Positions 36,435 through 46,529 of a stretch of 64,000 bases of DNA are shown piece after piece (positions within the stretch are counted from its first letter, which is position 1; each line of letters begins with the position of its first letter). The notes beneath the pieces were generated by a model, which was given only the letters and a program-made list of their open reading frames with translations, searched no databases and was not told the DNA's origin. Location of the stretch: positions 1-64,000 of the forward strand of contig CAYPNT010000001.1 of the NCBI GenBank assembly GCA_964412235.1. The letters are read 5' to 3'. This stretch comes from JAYZQT01 sp964412235. GTDB lineage: Bacteria; Pseudomonadota; Alphaproteobacteria; MPNO01; UBA830. A program made the position numbers and the translations under genes.

Positions 36435-38970
36435 TGATAATCCGATTAGGGATGTAGATAATCTTTTTTATTTTTCTATCTGCAAGAGCTGCGGCTACGG
36501 TTGGCAGGGAAAGAGCCACTTTTTCTGCGATGCTTTGGTCAGCATCTCGATCAATCTTTATCGTGCCGCGCAGCTTGCCGGAAACTTGAACCGCTATTTC
36601 GATAGTGTCTTTTTTCAAATATGTTTCGTCAACAGTGGGCCAGGGACAATCGGCAACTAATGTTTTTTGGCCTAAACAATGCCAAAGTTCTTCTGCCAGG
36701 TGGGGCATCATTGGTCCGAGTAATAAAGTCAGTGTTTCTAACCCGTCACGCAAGCTGGCCTTGTGTTCTGCTGGTGGCGCATTCCCGAGCACGTTTACCA
36801 ACTCATGAATTCGCGCGACAGCGCGATTAAAGTGGAAAGCTTCTAGGTCTGTCGTTACATTCGCTATAGTTGCGTGCACGGCTTGGCGCAACTTCGTGTC
36901 GGCTTCTGTTTCCATAACGTGTTCTGATGCTGAATGCTCCTCAGAAAAAGAGGCAACTAAACGCCACACGCGGTTAGTGAAGCGCCAGGCACCAGTGATA
37001 CCCGCCTCTGTCCAGTCGAGGTCCCGGTCCGGAGGGCTGTCGGATAGCATAAACCAACGCGCCGTATCGGCGCCGTACAAGTCAATTATGTCCTCAGGAT
37101 CTACCACGTTTTTCTTCGATTTAGACATTTTTTCAGACCGACCAACGATAATATTATTGCCGGTGCGAGCGTCAATTAGTGCTTTGTCTTCCCCTTCTTT
37201 CACGGCTGAAGGCTCAACCCACTGACCGTCCTCAGATCGATATGTCTCGTGACAGACCATTCCCTGAGTAAACAGCCCTGAGAACGGCTCAGCTAGGTCG
37301 GAGTGTTTTGTCTGGGTCATGGCCCGCATAAAAAACCGTGAGTAAAGTAGGTGCAGTATCGCGTGCTCTACGCCGCCGATATATTGATCGACAGGCAGCC
37401 AGTATTTTATAGCAGAGGCTTCTGTGGGCGTTGGGGCGTTTGGCGAACAAAATCGCGCAAAATACCATGATGAATCGACAAAAGTGTCAAAAGTGTCTGT
37501 TTCTCGTTTTGCTGGTTTTCCGCAAGAAGGGCAATCCACTTCCCGCCATACACTATGGGTCGCTAGAGGGTTCCCAGGGCTATCAAACGAAACGTCGTCT
37601 GGCAAAACGACTGGGAGGTCTGACGAGGGTACGGGTACAGCGCCGCAGTCCTCACAGTGTATGATTGGAATAGGGCACCCCCAATACCGCTGACGGGAAA
37701 TTCCCCAGTCGCGTAATCGGAAATTAATCTCGCGGGTTCCTAAACCCAGGGCCTCGACTCGATTTGTAATCTCGATTTTTGCATCTTCGACGCTTAATCC
37801 GTCAAGAAAGTCGGAATTTGTTAATATCCCCGGACCCGTGTATGCTTCATCCGATATATCGAAGTTTTTACAGCCTTCGGGAAGAACGACCGGCAGAACT
37901 TCGAGGTCATATTTCCTGGCAAAATCTAAATCCCTTTGGTCATGTGCTGGGCATCCGAAAATAGCGCCCGTACCGTAGTCCATCAGTATAAAATTGGCCA
38001 CGTATAGCGGTATCGTTTTATCTTTCACGAACGGGTGCTTAATTTCTAATCCAGTATCGAAACCTATTTTTTCGGCTCGCTCTATAACAGCCTCTGATGT
38101 GCCGCGTAGGCTGCATTCTTTTATAAATACCGCGAGCTGGCGATTTTCTTTTGCCAACCTATCGGCGAGCCCATGTTCTGGTGAAATTGCACAGAAGCTC
38201 GCGCCAAAAAGAGTGTCTGGCCGCGTCGTATATACTTCGAGCCCGTCTTCATGCCCGATAATCTCAAATTTCATACGCAATCCCTCGGATCTGCCAATCC
38301 AATTTGATTGCATTAACCGCACTTTGTCTGGCCAACGCTGCAACGATTCTAGTGAATTCAACAGATCTTCGGCATACTCGGTTATTTTAAAAAACCATTG
38401 GGACAAGCGTCGTTTTTCTACTGGAGCCCCTGAGCGCCACCCTCGGCCGTCTATAACTTGTTCATTGGCGAGCACAGTATGGTCAACGGGATCCCAATTT
38501 ACCCAACTTTCCCGCCGGTCTATCAGTCCCGCGTCCAGGAAATCAATAAACATCTGCTGTTCATGTCTGTAATAGTCAGGATCACATGTAGCAAATTCTC
38601 GACTCCAATCTATAGAAAGGCCCATCATTTTTAATTGTTGCCGCATGGTTTCAATATTGGAATATGTCCACTCCGCGGGATGGACTTTCTTTTCCATCGC
38701 GGCGTTTTCTGCAGGCATACCAAACGCATCCCAACCCATAGGGTGCAGTACATTGAAACCTTGTGCCCGCTTAAAACGGGCTACGACATCGCCCATTGTA
38801 TAATTACGAACATGGCCCATGTGAATACGACCCGAGGGATAGGGAAACATCTCGAGTACGTAATATTTAGGGCGAGTTGAATCCTCGAACGCTTGATAGC
38901 AGTTTTGGTCTTCCCATACTTTCTGCCAACGTTTTTCAGCGTCTTTAAACGGGTATCGATCAAGGCTCAT
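36421..38970 (-). CDS. leuS: Leucyl-tRNA synthetase
   Basis: An 849-residue class Ia synthetase. HIGH-type motif [17 protein letters not shown]; editing domain including [15 protein letters not shown] motif in [14 protein letters not shown]; and a C-terminal anticodon/extension domain. The frame opens at 38985, but [16 protein letters not shown] at 38970 is the family-like start. It is the first gene of the leuS-lptE-holA operon. Confidence 0.97.
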   Translation of the reverse strand: MSLDRYPFKDAEKRWQKVWEDQNCYQAFEDSTRPKYYVLEMFPYPSGRIHMGHVRNYTMGDVVARFKRAQGFNVLHPMGWDAFGMPAENAAMEKKVHPAEWTYSNIETMRQQLKMMGLSIDWSREFATCDPDYYRHEQQMFIDFLDAGLIDRRESWVNWDPVDHTVLANEQVIDGRGWRSGAPVEKRRLSQWFFKITEYAEDLLNSLESLQRWPDKVRLMQSNWIGRSEGLRMKFEIIGHEDGLEVYTTRPDTLFGASFCAISPEHGLADRLAKENRQLAVFIKECSLRGTSEAVIERAEKIGFDTGLEIKHPFVKDKTIPLYVANFILMDYGTGAIFGCPAHDQRDLDFARKYDLEVLPVVLPEGCKNFDISDEAYTGPGILTNSDFLDGLSVEDAKIEITNRVEALGLGTREINFRLRDWGISRQRYWGCPIPIIHCEDCGAVPVPSSDLPVVLPDDVSFDSPGNPLATHSVWREVDCPSCGKPAKRETDTFDTFVDSSWYFARFCSPNAPTPTEASAIKYWLPVDQYIGGVEHAILHLLYSRFFMRAMTQTKHSDLAEPFSGLFTQGMVCHETYRSEDGQWVEPSAVKEGEDKALIDARTGNNIIVGRSEKMSKSKKNVVDPEDIIDLYGADTARWFMLSDSPPDRDLDWTEAGITGAWRFTNRVWRLVASFSEEHSASEHVMETEADTKLRQAVHATIANVTTDLEAFHFNRAVARIHELVNVLGNAPPAEHKASLRDGLETLTLLLGPMMPHLAEELWHCLGQKTLVADCPWPTVDETYLKKDTIEIAVQVSGKLRGTIKIDRDADQSIAEKVALSLPTVAAALADRKIKKIIYIPNRIINVIP

Positions 38971-39091
38971 ATCGCAAACCATCATTAAACACAGTTTTTA
39001 ACAACTGTTTATCTATTGAGTTCCGCCTATTCTGCTAGACAAACCACAAAAAATAATACTCTCATTATTCTGAAAAAACTCACAATATAAA

Positions 39092-39649
39092 TCATTTTGA
39101 AAATCGCTTTGCTGCCACACGAAGTTGTCGTGCCCGCATGAGAATTTGATCTTCCAACTTTATCCCCGTTTCTTTTTTTACTGGCGCTTCAACCCAATCG
39201 TTAGCTATTTTAGTTTGCCTAAAAACCGAAACTCTTACAGCATCGGATGAAAGTGTTCGATCAAGGATGTATACGTTTAGCTTTAATCGCTCCTGCGGTG
39301 TCTCGGGCGGGGTATACCAATCAGTAATAATTACGCCGCCAAAAGGATCGGCCGATTTTAAGGGTAAAAATGCCAATGTATTGAGCGTTGCGCGCCAAAG
39401 GTAGACGTTAACTCCTATTCCACCACCACCACCACCGCCGCCACGTTTTTTGTTGGTCCCCAATAGGTCGTCAATAGAAATACCGCCGCTACCGCCTAAT
39501 ATGGAGCCCTCTACCTCTGGGCTACCGTCGACTGTGGGGGGCAAGAGGTCTGGATCATCTTCCGGTTTTATGAAGCTGGGGCTTCCGCATGCGCTAACCA
39601 TTCCAAATGTAATGAGAATGATCGCGAAAAGAACTTTAGTTGATTGCAT
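39092..39649 (-). CDS. DUF3576 domain lipoprotein
   Basis: A 185-residue predicted lipoprotein. The signal peptide ends with lipobox VSAC at about residues 18-21. A disordered Pro/Gly-rich linker follows, with a run of eight glycines (RGGGGGGGGIGV) encoded by a trinucleotide repeat at 39421-39443. The folded C-terminal part starts at VNVYLWRATLNTLAFLPL, the DUF3576 hallmark, with ADPFGGVIITDWY. In alphaproteobacteria this family typically sits upstream of leuS, as here. Function is unknown; an envelope role linked to lptE is inference. Confidence 0.88.
   Translation of the reverse strand: MQSTKVLFAIILITFGMVSACGSPSFIKPEDDPDLLPPTVDGSPEVEGSILGGSGGISIDDLLGTNKKRGGGGGGGGIGVNVYLWRATLNTLAFLPLKSADPFGGVIITDWYTPPETPQERLKLNVYILDRTLSSDAVRVSVFRQTKIANDWVEAPVKKETGIKLEDQILMRARQLRVAAKRFSK
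39421..39443. repeat. Trinucleotide repeat coding for polyglycine
   Basis: CAC repeated five times, then CGC CGC CAC on the plus strand, encodes the glycine run of the DUF3576 lipoprotein on the minus strand. In-frame slippage could vary the linker length without a frameshift. Confidence 0.7.
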
Positions 39650-39753
39650 TACGGCCTGAAACCTTTCACCGTTCGTTTATAATTTTTCATCGAATAACTC
39701 AAATTAATATTCCACCCAATGGCCCTCTAAAAACCCCCAGTGTGGCTATTTTG

Positions 39754-39765
39754 TCACATTTGTGA
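39754..39765. promoter_or_regulatory. Palindromic operator-like site upstream of the porin gene
   Basis: TCACA-TT-TGTGA is a perfect 5 bp inverted repeat with a 2 nt spacer, embedded in a near-palindrome of 18 bp (39751-39768). It lies about 150 bp before the porin start. The regulator is unknown; the half-site order is inverted relative to a CRP site. Confidence 0.3.
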
Positions 39766-39914
39766 TAAAAATGCCTTAGATTCGTTGAGAACGCTTGTAT
39801 TCCCGGGTCATTGAGAATTAAAAAGGCTCTGTGGTGGCAATAACTTTGGTGGGGCTAATGTTTATGCCTCACTCTACTACGCCACACTTTATATATAAAG
39901 CTATAGGAAACATT

Positions 39915-41024
39915 ATGAAAAAACATCTTCTTACAACTGTTCCAGCAGTTGCGCTTGGCCTCGCGCTAAGTTCGCCTGCGGGGGCGATAAAGCTAAAAAT
40001 AGGTGGTTTTATCGACAAACACATTGGTTTTGGCGAGAATGACAGTGCCTATGACAGCGCACAGACTGCAAGTGAAATAGCCTGGGACGTAAAAGACGAT
40101 TCCGAGATTCTGTTTACCGCAACCGGTAAATTGAACAACGGAATGAAAGTCACCGGCCGTATGGAGCTTGAAGGCGGAACGCATATCGGCAGCGACCCGG
40201 TTGATGAAACCTGGCTCAAACTCGATGGCTCGTTCGGTCAAATCATCCTTGGCGTGCATGACCTTGCCGGCAAGCGTTTGACCGCTGGTACACAGGGTTC
40301 ATTCCTCATGGGTGCTGGTCCTGCGCTTCCCTACAATATTGGAAACTGGGTAAGCAAACCAAGTGGTGTGGCCACGGAAGGTACTGCCCACGTCGAAACG
40401 TCCAGTGACGGTGACGGCGTTTCCTACATGTCTCCACGTGTAAGCGGCCTGCAGTTTGGTATTGGTTATGCTGCTATGGCCACACAGGACAGCAACTCCA
40501 AGGCCACCAAAGCTGCTGATCATGAACATATTTCCGGCGGGTTAAATTACTCGACCAAGGCTGGCGGTATGGGCGTAACAGTGGGTCTCGGCTTTGCTTC
40601 GGCGAAAACAGGCGCAGCTGCGTCTGGCGACGACCCCTTAGAAGTTGGCTACGGTGTCAAAGTTAAGTCTGGCGCCATAGAAGTAGCGCTTTCGAAGCAT
40701 GATCGGGCTGAAAGAGCCACGTCTTCGGCAACCTCTGGAGCCGCTGGTTCAGACACCTATGAGTTCGGTGTCCGATACACGATGGGCTCGAGCAAGTTTG
40801 CGTTCGTGATGGCTAATTCTACCAATAACGGCAGCAATAACACTGGTGCCAAGGATGATGAATCGCGCACATATGGTATTTCCATGAGCCGTTCGCTCGG
40901 CAAGGGTGCGACGTGGCATGCAACTTACTTCTATGCTGATCATGACGAAGGCACATCAGGTGCGGCTTCTTCAAGCAGCAACAGCGGCTATGCCCTTGTT
41001 ACAGGTGTAAAAATTAGGTTTTAA
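39915..41024 (+). CDS. Gram-negative porin (outer membrane channel)
   Basis: A 369-residue outer-membrane beta-barrel. The ATG at 39915 begins MKKHLLTTVPAVALGLALSS, a classic signal peptide with cleavage after PAGA. It is preceded by AGGA at 39905-39908, 6 nt from the start. The mature protein has alternating barrel strands, Gly-rich loops, conserved Met/Gly/Tyr turns and a C-terminal Phe (GVKIRF) needed for barrel assembly. It belongs to the general alphaproteobacterial porin superfamily. An upstream in-frame start at 39831 lacks a signal peptide and is rejected. A strong terminator follows. Confidence 0.9.
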   Translation: MKKHLLTTVPAVALGLALSSPAGAIKLKIGGFIDKHIGFGENDSAYDSAQTASEIAWDVKDDSEILFTATGKLNNGMKVTGRMELEGGTHIGSDPVDETWLKLDGSFGQIILGVHDLAGKRLTAGTQGSFLMGAGPALPYNIGNWVSKPSGVATEGTAHVETSSDGDGVSYMSPRVSGLQFGIGYAAMATQDSNSKATKAADHEHISGGLNYSTKAGGMGVTVGLGFASAKTGAAASGDDPLEVGYGVKVKSGAIEVALSKHDRAERATSSATSGAAGSDTYEFGVRYTMGSSKFAFVMANSTNNGSNNTGAKDDESRTYGISMSRSLGKGATWHATYFYADHDEGTSGAASSSSNSGYALVTGVKIRF

Positions 41025-41050
41025 TCCTGTATAGAGTATAGAGGTAGCGG

Positions 41051-41079
41051 AGGGCGGCCCTTGGGCCGCCCTCTTTTTT
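41051..41079 (+). terminator. Rho-independent terminator after the porin gene
   Basis: AGGGCGGCC (41051-41059) pairs with GGCCGCCCT (41064-41072) around a 4 nt loop, followed by CTTTTTT. A perfect 9 bp GC-rich stem with U-run, 27 nt after the porin stop. It is the clearest intrinsic terminator in the window. Confidence 0.9.
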
Positions 41080-41176
41080 GTTTGGTTTGTGTCTAACTTT
41101 CAGTCGGCATACAATTCAACCGGGTGCTGGAGTGCCCACAAATGGACAAATGCTTTAATTAAGAACACAGAAAATC

Positions 41177-41866
41177 ATGGTTGCCGAAGTCGCACAGGAA
41201 ATAAAACAAAGAATTGAAGACGTCCTGCAATCCATTGGTCGGGCGGCTAACGAGGTCGGCAGAGAAACGGGTGATGTTTCACTGATCGCGGTTTCTAAAT
41301 CGCAGCCGGTGACGCTCCTTCGGGCAGCGTGTTGCGCCGGGCACGCCTGTTTTGGCGAAAATCGCGTTCAGGAAGCACAGACTAAATGGAGAGAAATATG
41401 CGAAGAATATCCGGATGCCGCACTACACCTGATTGGCCCTCTGCAGACCAATAAGGCGCGTGATGCCGTTGGATTGTTTAGAGCAATCCATACTTTGGAC
41501 CGAGAAAAATTAGCACGCGCGCTTTCTAAGGAGATTGAAAAACAGAACTCAATTCCTGATATTTTTATCCAAGTTAACACAGGTGAGGAGCCACAAAAGG
41601 CGGGCATCCTACCGGCGAATGCTGATACCTTCATAAAAGATTGTCGGAACATATACGGCCTTCCCATTGTGGGATTGATGTGTATTCCACCCCAGGCGGA
41701 ACCACCGGCCCTGCACTTTGCTTTTGTATCTGAGATTGCGAAGAGGAACGGCTTGTCTCGCCTGAGTATGGGCATGTCGGCTGATTTCAAAAGTGCGGTG
41801 CGCCTCGGTGCAACAGAAGTTCGAGTGGGAACAGCTATTTTTGGACCCCGTACGCCAACTGGATGA
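41177..41866 (+). CDS. YggS family pyridoxal-phosphate homeostasis protein
   Basis: A 229-residue PLP-binding protein of the PLPBP/YggS family, involved in vitamin B6 and amino acid homeostasis without known catalysis. The PLP lysine is K41 in LIAVSK; FGENRVQEAQTKW, HLIGPLQTNK and LSMGMSADFKSAV are all family signatures. The 3' end overlaps the convergent L,D-transpeptidase gene by 32 bp. Confidence 0.94.
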   Translation: MVAEVAQEIKQRIEDVLQSIGRAANEVGRETGDVSLIAVSKSQPVTLLRAACCAGHACFGENRVQEAQTKWREICEEYPDAALHLIGPLQTNKARDAVGLFRAIHTLDREKLARALSKEIEKQNSIPDIFIQVNTGEEPQKAGILPANADTFIKDCRNIYGLPIVGLMCIPPQAEPPALHFAFVSEIAKRNGLSRLSMGMSADFKSAVRLGATEVRVGTAIFGPRTPTG

Positions 41867-42356
41867 CCAGCCGATCGTTGGTGGGGTTCCATAGGCGCAG
41901 AATTTCTCGCAAGTCTGGTTCAGAAAAAGCAACACACCCCTCCGTACTTTGGTCCCCCTTTCCTTTTTTCAGGTGGATAAAAATCGCGCTCCCAGCCCCA
42001 GAGACTACGGGATCTGTATTGTGATCTGTTGTTATGACGATGTCATATGCGGAATCTCTTCGGTGCAGGGCTTCGTAACTGGCGTGATAAGGTAAAGTGA
42101 CAAGCTTGTTATAGTTCGGGTCCTTCGGTGCGTCACACCAGCCATCGGTGTTCTTTATTTTAATTAACTCGAGATCCGTGATGGGAGGTAAAATACGATC
42201 CGCTCGATAAAAGGCTCGGCGGAGCCTATAAGTACCGGCGGGACTAGCGCCATCACCCTCAGTTTTTCTGTTCGTTACTCCTCTGCGACCGATCGCGACG
42301 GCGTAAACTTTATTTCGATAATGTGCGGAACCGCTCGTAGTTATGAGAAGCTTCAT
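41835..42356 (-). CDS. L,D-transpeptidase family protein (YkuD-like)
   Basis: A 173-residue protein with the YkuD catalytic core: H128 in AIFIHL and the nucleophile C141 in STEGCVAF. L,D-transpeptidases make 3-3 peptidoglycan cross-links or anchor lipoproteins. No signal peptide is visible (start MKLLITTSGSAHYRNK), which is unusual for a periplasmic enzyme. Export, an alternative role, or a mis-set start is open, though no better upstream start is obvious. It is convergent with yggS. Confidence 0.82.
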   Translation of the reverse strand: MKLLITTSGSAHYRNKVYAVAIGRRGVTNRKTEGDGASPAGTYRLRRAFYRADRILPPITDLELIKIKNTDGWCDAPKDPNYNKLVTLPYHASYEALHRRDSAYDIVITTDHNTDPVVSGAGSAIFIHLKKGKGDQSTEGCVAFSEPDLREILRLWNPTNDRLVIQLAYGVQK

Positions 42357-42568
42357 TGTTTTAGTTTTGACCTATCTGATTGTTTTGATAGTTAAATTTA
42401 GCCCATCTACTCGAAACGAACCGCTTTATAAAGACTAAAAACCATGGCGTGCCCGTAAGTTATCATTTAATTTCCATTTATTTCTTATTGTTTGTTATTG
42501 GCGAGATATAAGAGTCATGGCCCTTGCCGCTTTAATTCTCTATTTTGCAAAGAAAGAAAGCTAATTTT

Positions 42569-43255
42569 TTGGCCACCAAAAGACTTTTATTAATTGATAA
42601 GGATGAATTTTTACAGTCATCTCTTAGGGAACAATTTCAAAGGGATGACGAATTTGTGTTTGAAGCGGTTTCAACCGCCCAAAAAGGATTAGTTAAGGCA
42701 CAATCGTTCCGGCCCCACCTATTCCTTGTTGGAATATCAGCCCAAGATACAAATAGTATTCAGTTCGTAAGACGATTACACGATTGTTACCCTATAATTC
42801 CGTTAATACTATTAATTAGCGAGGATGGTGGTCCCATACCTTCTTTTGACGGAAAGCTATCGGTCGAGCGGTCCTTTATAAAACCCTTTAAGTTATCGAT
42901 GCTTTTGAATGATATAAGGTCCCTTGTTCTGGAAGATAGTCATGGTGCGGCAGGAGGACTTCTTATCGGCCCCTATACATTTTTTCCTAATAGAAATTTA
43001 ATGGCTGATGGAGAGCTTGGTCGAAGAATACGCCTAACAGAGAAAGAAGGCGCTATTTTGGTTTGCTTATTTGAGAATAAAGAAAAATTCGTGTCGCGCA
43101 GGCGATTGTTGGCGGAAGTTTGGGGTTACGAACGTACCGCGACGACACATACAGTAGAAACACACATTTATAGGCTCCGACAAAAAATAGAGCGCGACCC
43201 GTCACACGCGGAAATTCTTAGAACAGAGCCAGGCGGGTATAGGTTAACACCCTAG
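42569..43255 (+). CDS. OmpR-family response regulator with degenerate receiver
   Basis: A protein of about 228 residues. The C-terminal winged helix is intact: IRLTEKEGAILVCLF, RRRLLAEVWGY, THTVETHIYRLRQKIE and the GGYRL wing. The N-terminal receiver has lost phosphorylation chemistry: the acidic pair reads IDKDE, and the acceptor Asp position reads Gly (PHLFLVGIS for PDLVLLDI). The conserved Lys (KPF) remains. No ATG is near the start; TTG at 42569 or TTG at 42545 (236 residues) are the options. No histidine kinase is adjacent. It probably works as a phosphorylation-independent regulator. Confidence 0.8.
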   Translation: MATKRLLLIDKDEFLQSSLREQFQRDDEFVFEAVSTAQKGLVKAQSFRPHLFLVGISAQDTNSIQFVRRLHDCYPIIPLILLISEDGGPIPSFDGKLSVERSFIKPFKLSMLLNDIRSLVLEDSHGAAGGLLIGPYTFFPNRNLMADGELGRRIRLTEKEGAILVCLFENKEKFVSRRRLLAEVWGYERTATTHTVETHIYRLRQKIERDPSHAEILRTEPGGYRLTP

Positions 43256-43301
43256 TGCCATTCAAATAACATTGAACCCAACACGATGTTTGGTTTGAAT
43301 G

Positions 43302-44054
43302 CTACAGTGCTTTGATGCCGCCTCCGTCGATTGATAAAACTTGCCCAGTTATGTATTTCGCGCGCTCGCTCGCAAGGAAAACGACAGCATCCGCGACTTC
43401 GCGTGCCTCCCCAAGACGTCCTAAGGGAATGCCCTTGGCTGGATTGCCCATACCGGCGTCAATCATTTGTTGCTGGCGTTCCGACATAATTGGTCCTGGA
43501 GATACAGCATTTACGCGTATTCCCGCTTTACCATATTCATTGGCTAACCCCTTGAGGACGAGATTTAAGGCGGCGTTTACGCTTCCGCCTGGTAAATGGA
43601 TATTGATGGGTTGTTTGCCGCCCGTACCAGTGATCGCAATGATAGTGCCACTTTCACATTTAAGCATGTGAGGGAGCGCCGCTTGGAAACAGTTAATGTA
43701 CCCGAGATACTTGACCTCGAGAGCGGACCTAAAAACATCGGAATCGATTTCGTTAAAAGGGCCAAAGGCTGGCACCGCTACCGTAGTGGCTAAAATATCA
43801 ATTCTGCCAAATGTTTCCACGATTTGGTTTGCCACTTTTTCGACAGCTTTTGGCTGTGTTACGTCCACTGGCAGAGTGACTACAGTGTTACCATTTTTTT
43901 CAGTATTTTCTTTAAGGATACTAAGGTCGGCGTCTGTTCGCGCTGACAAGATAACCTTTGCGCCCTCACTAGTAAAAACAGCAGCGATTTCCTTACCTAT
44001 GGCCCCCGTCGCCCCAGTCACCCACACGATTTTATTGGTCAACCCTAAATCCAT
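43302..44054 (-). CDS. SDR family protein lacking the Ser-Tyr-Lys triad
   Basis: A 250-residue short-chain dehydrogenase/reductase fold. Nucleotide motif GATGAIGKEI, LPVDV, and the C-terminal ITGQVLSIDGGG are typical. The active site is atypical: the expected Tyr-x3-Lys reads GGSVN, and the catalytic Ser strand reads AITGTGG. Catalytic Ser, Tyr and Lys are therefore all absent. It may bind NAD(P)/substrate or act by another route. It lies between the response regulator and copA; the 55 bp gap suggests readthrough from copA. Confidence 0.82.
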   Translation of the reverse strand: MDLGLTNKIVWVTGATGAIGKEIAAVFTSEGAKVILSARTDADLSILKENTEKNGNTVVTLPVDVTQPKAVEKVANQIVETFGRIDILATTVAVPAFGPFNEIDSDVFRSALEVKYLGYINCFQAALPHMLKCESGTIIAITGTGGKQPINIHLPGGSVNAALNLVLKGLANEYGKAGIRVNAVSPGPIMSERQQQMIDAGMGNPAKGIPLGRLGEAREVADAVVFLASERAKYITGQVLSIDGGGIKAL

Positions 44055-44109
44055 TTGTCTTTCCTATATAAAATATGGTGTTAATGATTGCTGTATAAGC
44101 GCGGCACCG

Positions 44110-46479
44110 CTAATTGTCGTCAAGCTCAACATATCTAAGCCGGAGAGCATTTACGACCACGGACGCTGATGATAAGCTCATCGCTGCCGCTGCGATTATC
44201 GGTGAAAGTAAGATACCCATAAACGGGTAGAGCACGCCACCAGCGACAGGAACCCCCAACGTATTATATACAAAAGCGAAGAGAAGATTTTGACGAATAT
44301 TACCCATAGTTTTACGTGCAAGTATTCGCGCCCGTATAATCCCAGTTAGGTTGCCTTTGACAAGGGTTATACCGGCGCTTTCCATAGCAATATCAGTGCC
44401 GGTTCCCATCGCGATACCCACATTAGCGGCGGAAAGAGCTGGAGCATCGTTTATTCCGTCGCCGGCCATGGCGACCTTACGATTTGCTTTTTGCAGGTCG
44501 GTAACCAGATGTTGTTTGTCCGTTGGTGACATGTCTGCATAAATTTCGGCGATGCCAAGGGTCCTTCCAACAACATTAGCGGTTTTAATGTTGTCACCTG
44601 TTGCCATCACTATTTTAATACCGTCAGAGCGTAAATGGTTCAGTGCCGCAAGGGCATCCGGGCGAATTCGGTCAGCACTCCTGATCATCGCCACTATTGT
44701 TTTTTCTACGACCATAAACATTACTGTTTCGCCTTCTTCGCGGTGCAAATCGGCGACTGGCGTTAAGGCTGAGACATCAAAACCGAGTTCCCTCATTAAT
44801 GCGTCGTTGCCTAGCGCAATATTAGTCCCATCAATTATACCAGAAATACCCTTTCCAACGTATTGTTTTGTGTTGGTGGGTGTTGTGAGCGTTAGTTCTT
44901 TTTCGTTTGCGGCACTAATGATGCAATTGGCCAGGGGATGCCCAGAAGCCTGCTGCAGGCTGGCTGCAAGTTGAAGGATTACACTTTCGGGATGGTTAGA
45001 GGTGGCGTTTATGGCCGTTACAGTTGGTTTTCCCAGAGTTAACGTCCCGGTCTTATCTATAATGAGCGTGTCAACGTGCGAAAGTTTTTCTAGCGCCTCG
45101 GCTTCTTTAATTAATACCCCGGTAGAGGCACCACGGCCCATTGCGGTGATGATTGACATGGGCGTCGCAAGCCCAAGTGCACAGGGGCACGCTATTATTA
45201 AGACTGAAATCGAAACTAATAGTCCATACATGAAAGTTGGTTCTGGGCCCCAGCAGACCCAACTCACGAACGAAACAAGCGCCACAATAATCACCAAAGG
45301 TACGAAAATAGTCGCGACCTGGTCGACATATTTCTGACTTGGTGTTTGGGTGCGCTGGGCTGCAGCAACCATAAAAAGAATTTGGGAAAGAACCGTGTCA
45401 GCACCCACGCGTGTTGCTTCCATCACGATAGCATTTGATTGGTTAACGGTGGCGCCTGTTATGGTTTCTCCTGGACCTTTTTCTACGGGCACCGATTCAC
45501 CGGTAATCATAGATTCGTCGACCGATGAAGTTCCCTCGAGTACACATCCGTCCACAGGAACTTTTTGCCCAGGCAAAACTCGGAGACGATCTCCTACCCT
45601 TATCTCTTCCAATGCGACTTCTTTTGCTTCTCCTGTTTCACTTAGTCTCAGAGCAGTTTTGGAAACTAGATCAAACAAAGCACGAAGGGCGTTGCTTGTT
45701 CTTTCCCGAGCTTTCAACTCTAAAATTTGTCCGAGTAGTACAAACAAAATAATTAATGCGGAGCTTAAAAAGTAACTTTCAACATTACCCTCCGAGGTTC
45801 GAAAGCCAGAGGGGAAAATGTTCGGTGCTAAAATGGCAAATGAACTGAATAAAAAGGCTGCTGATACTCCGAGTGCAATCAGCGTAAACATATTGAGATG
45901 GCGCGTTCGGATCGATCGCCAACCACGCTCTAGAAAGGGCCAGCCACACCAGAAAACAATTGGCGTTGCTAGGCCAAACGCTATCCAAGCGGCATTTCTA
46001 AAGCCTAACCATTCCTTGAATGGAATTCCTATCATTGAACCCATGTCAATCAATAAGAGCGGTAAGATCAGTAAACCCCCACCGATAAGCCTTTTAACAA
46101 AATTGGTGAGCTCGGGGTCCGGTTCGAAAGTCGGATCTAGTCCTGCTGATTCAAGCGCCATTCCACAATATGGGCAACTTCCTGGCCCGGCCTGCGACAC
46201 CTCAGGGTGCATGGGGCATGTATAACCAATGCTTAGGTGCGCTGATGGTGGGCTAGGTTCCGGTCCGCAGGATAGAAATGTTTCAGGGTCCTCCTTAAAG
46301 CGGTTTGCACAGTGAGAGCTGCAAAAGTAGTACAATACGTTCTCATAAAAGAAGGTATTGACGTTCTTTTCTGGGTCTGTCGTCATCCCACACACGGGAT
46401 CTGTTGTGATCTCGGCCGGCGCGCTTTCGGGGGTATCCTGAGTGAGAGACTTTGTATTATTCAATGTATCAGGTCCCAC
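44110..46479 (-). CDS. copA: Copper-translocating P1B-type ATPase with YHS and metal-binding N-terminal domains
   Basis: A 789-residue heavy-metal exporter. The N-terminus has a YHS domain (TDPVCGM, then [12 protein letters not shown]) and a heavy-metal-binding domain ([19 protein letters not shown]) instead of CXXC HMA domains. The core has eight membrane helices with the CPC motif ([12 protein letters not shown]), phosphorylation site [11 protein letters not shown] near residue 475, HP motif (GHPLA) and hinge [13 protein letters not shown] specifies Cu(I)/Ag(I). The start is GTG at 46479; an out-of-frame ATG overlaps it. No copper regulator or chaperone gene is adjacent. Confidence 0.93.
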   Translation of the reverse strand: MGPDTLNNTKSLTQDTPESAPAEITTDPVCGMTTDPEKNVNTFFYENVLYYFCSSHCANRFKEDPETFLSCGPEPSPPSAHLSIGYTCPMHPEVSQAGPGSCPYCGMALESAGLDPTFEPDPELTNFVKRLIGGGLLILPLLLIDMGSMIGIPFKEWLGFRNAAWIAFGLATPIVFWCGWPFLERGWRSIRTRHLNMFTLIALGVSAAFLFSSFAILAPNIFPSGFRTSEGNVESYFLSSALIILFVLLGQILELKARERTSNALRALFDLVSKTALRLSETGEAKEVALEEIRVGDRLRVLPGQKVPVDGCVLEGTSSVDESMITGESVPVEKGPGETITGATVNQSNAIVMEATRVGADTVLSQILFMVAAAQRTQTPSQKYVDQVATIFVPLVIIVALVSFVSWVCWGPEPTFMYGLLVSISVLIIACPCALGLATPMSIITAMGRGASTGVLIKEAEALEKLSHVDTLIIDKTGTLTLGKPTVTAINATSNHPESVILQLAASLQQASGHPLANCIISAANEKELTLTTPTNTKQYVGKGISGIIDGTNIALGNDALMRELGFDVSALTPVADLHREEGETVMFMVVEKTIVAMIRSADRIRPDALAALNHLRSDGIKIVMATGDNIKTANVVGRTLGIAEIYADMSPTDKQHLVTDLQKANRKVAMAGDGINDAPALSAANVGIAMGTGTDIAMESAGITLVKGNLTGIIRARILARKTMGNIRQNLLFAFVYNTLGVPVAGGVLYPFMGILLSPIIAAAAMSLSSASVVVNALRLRYVELDDN

Positions 46480-46529
46480 ATTTTTACTTCTGATGTAGCT
46501 CCATTTCTACGGGGGAAAAGTATCGTAGT

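Noticed and set aside
39831..39914. Upstream extension of the porin gene
   Set aside because: It lacks a signal peptide start; the ATG at 39915 has a good ribosome binding site and a classic signal sequence.
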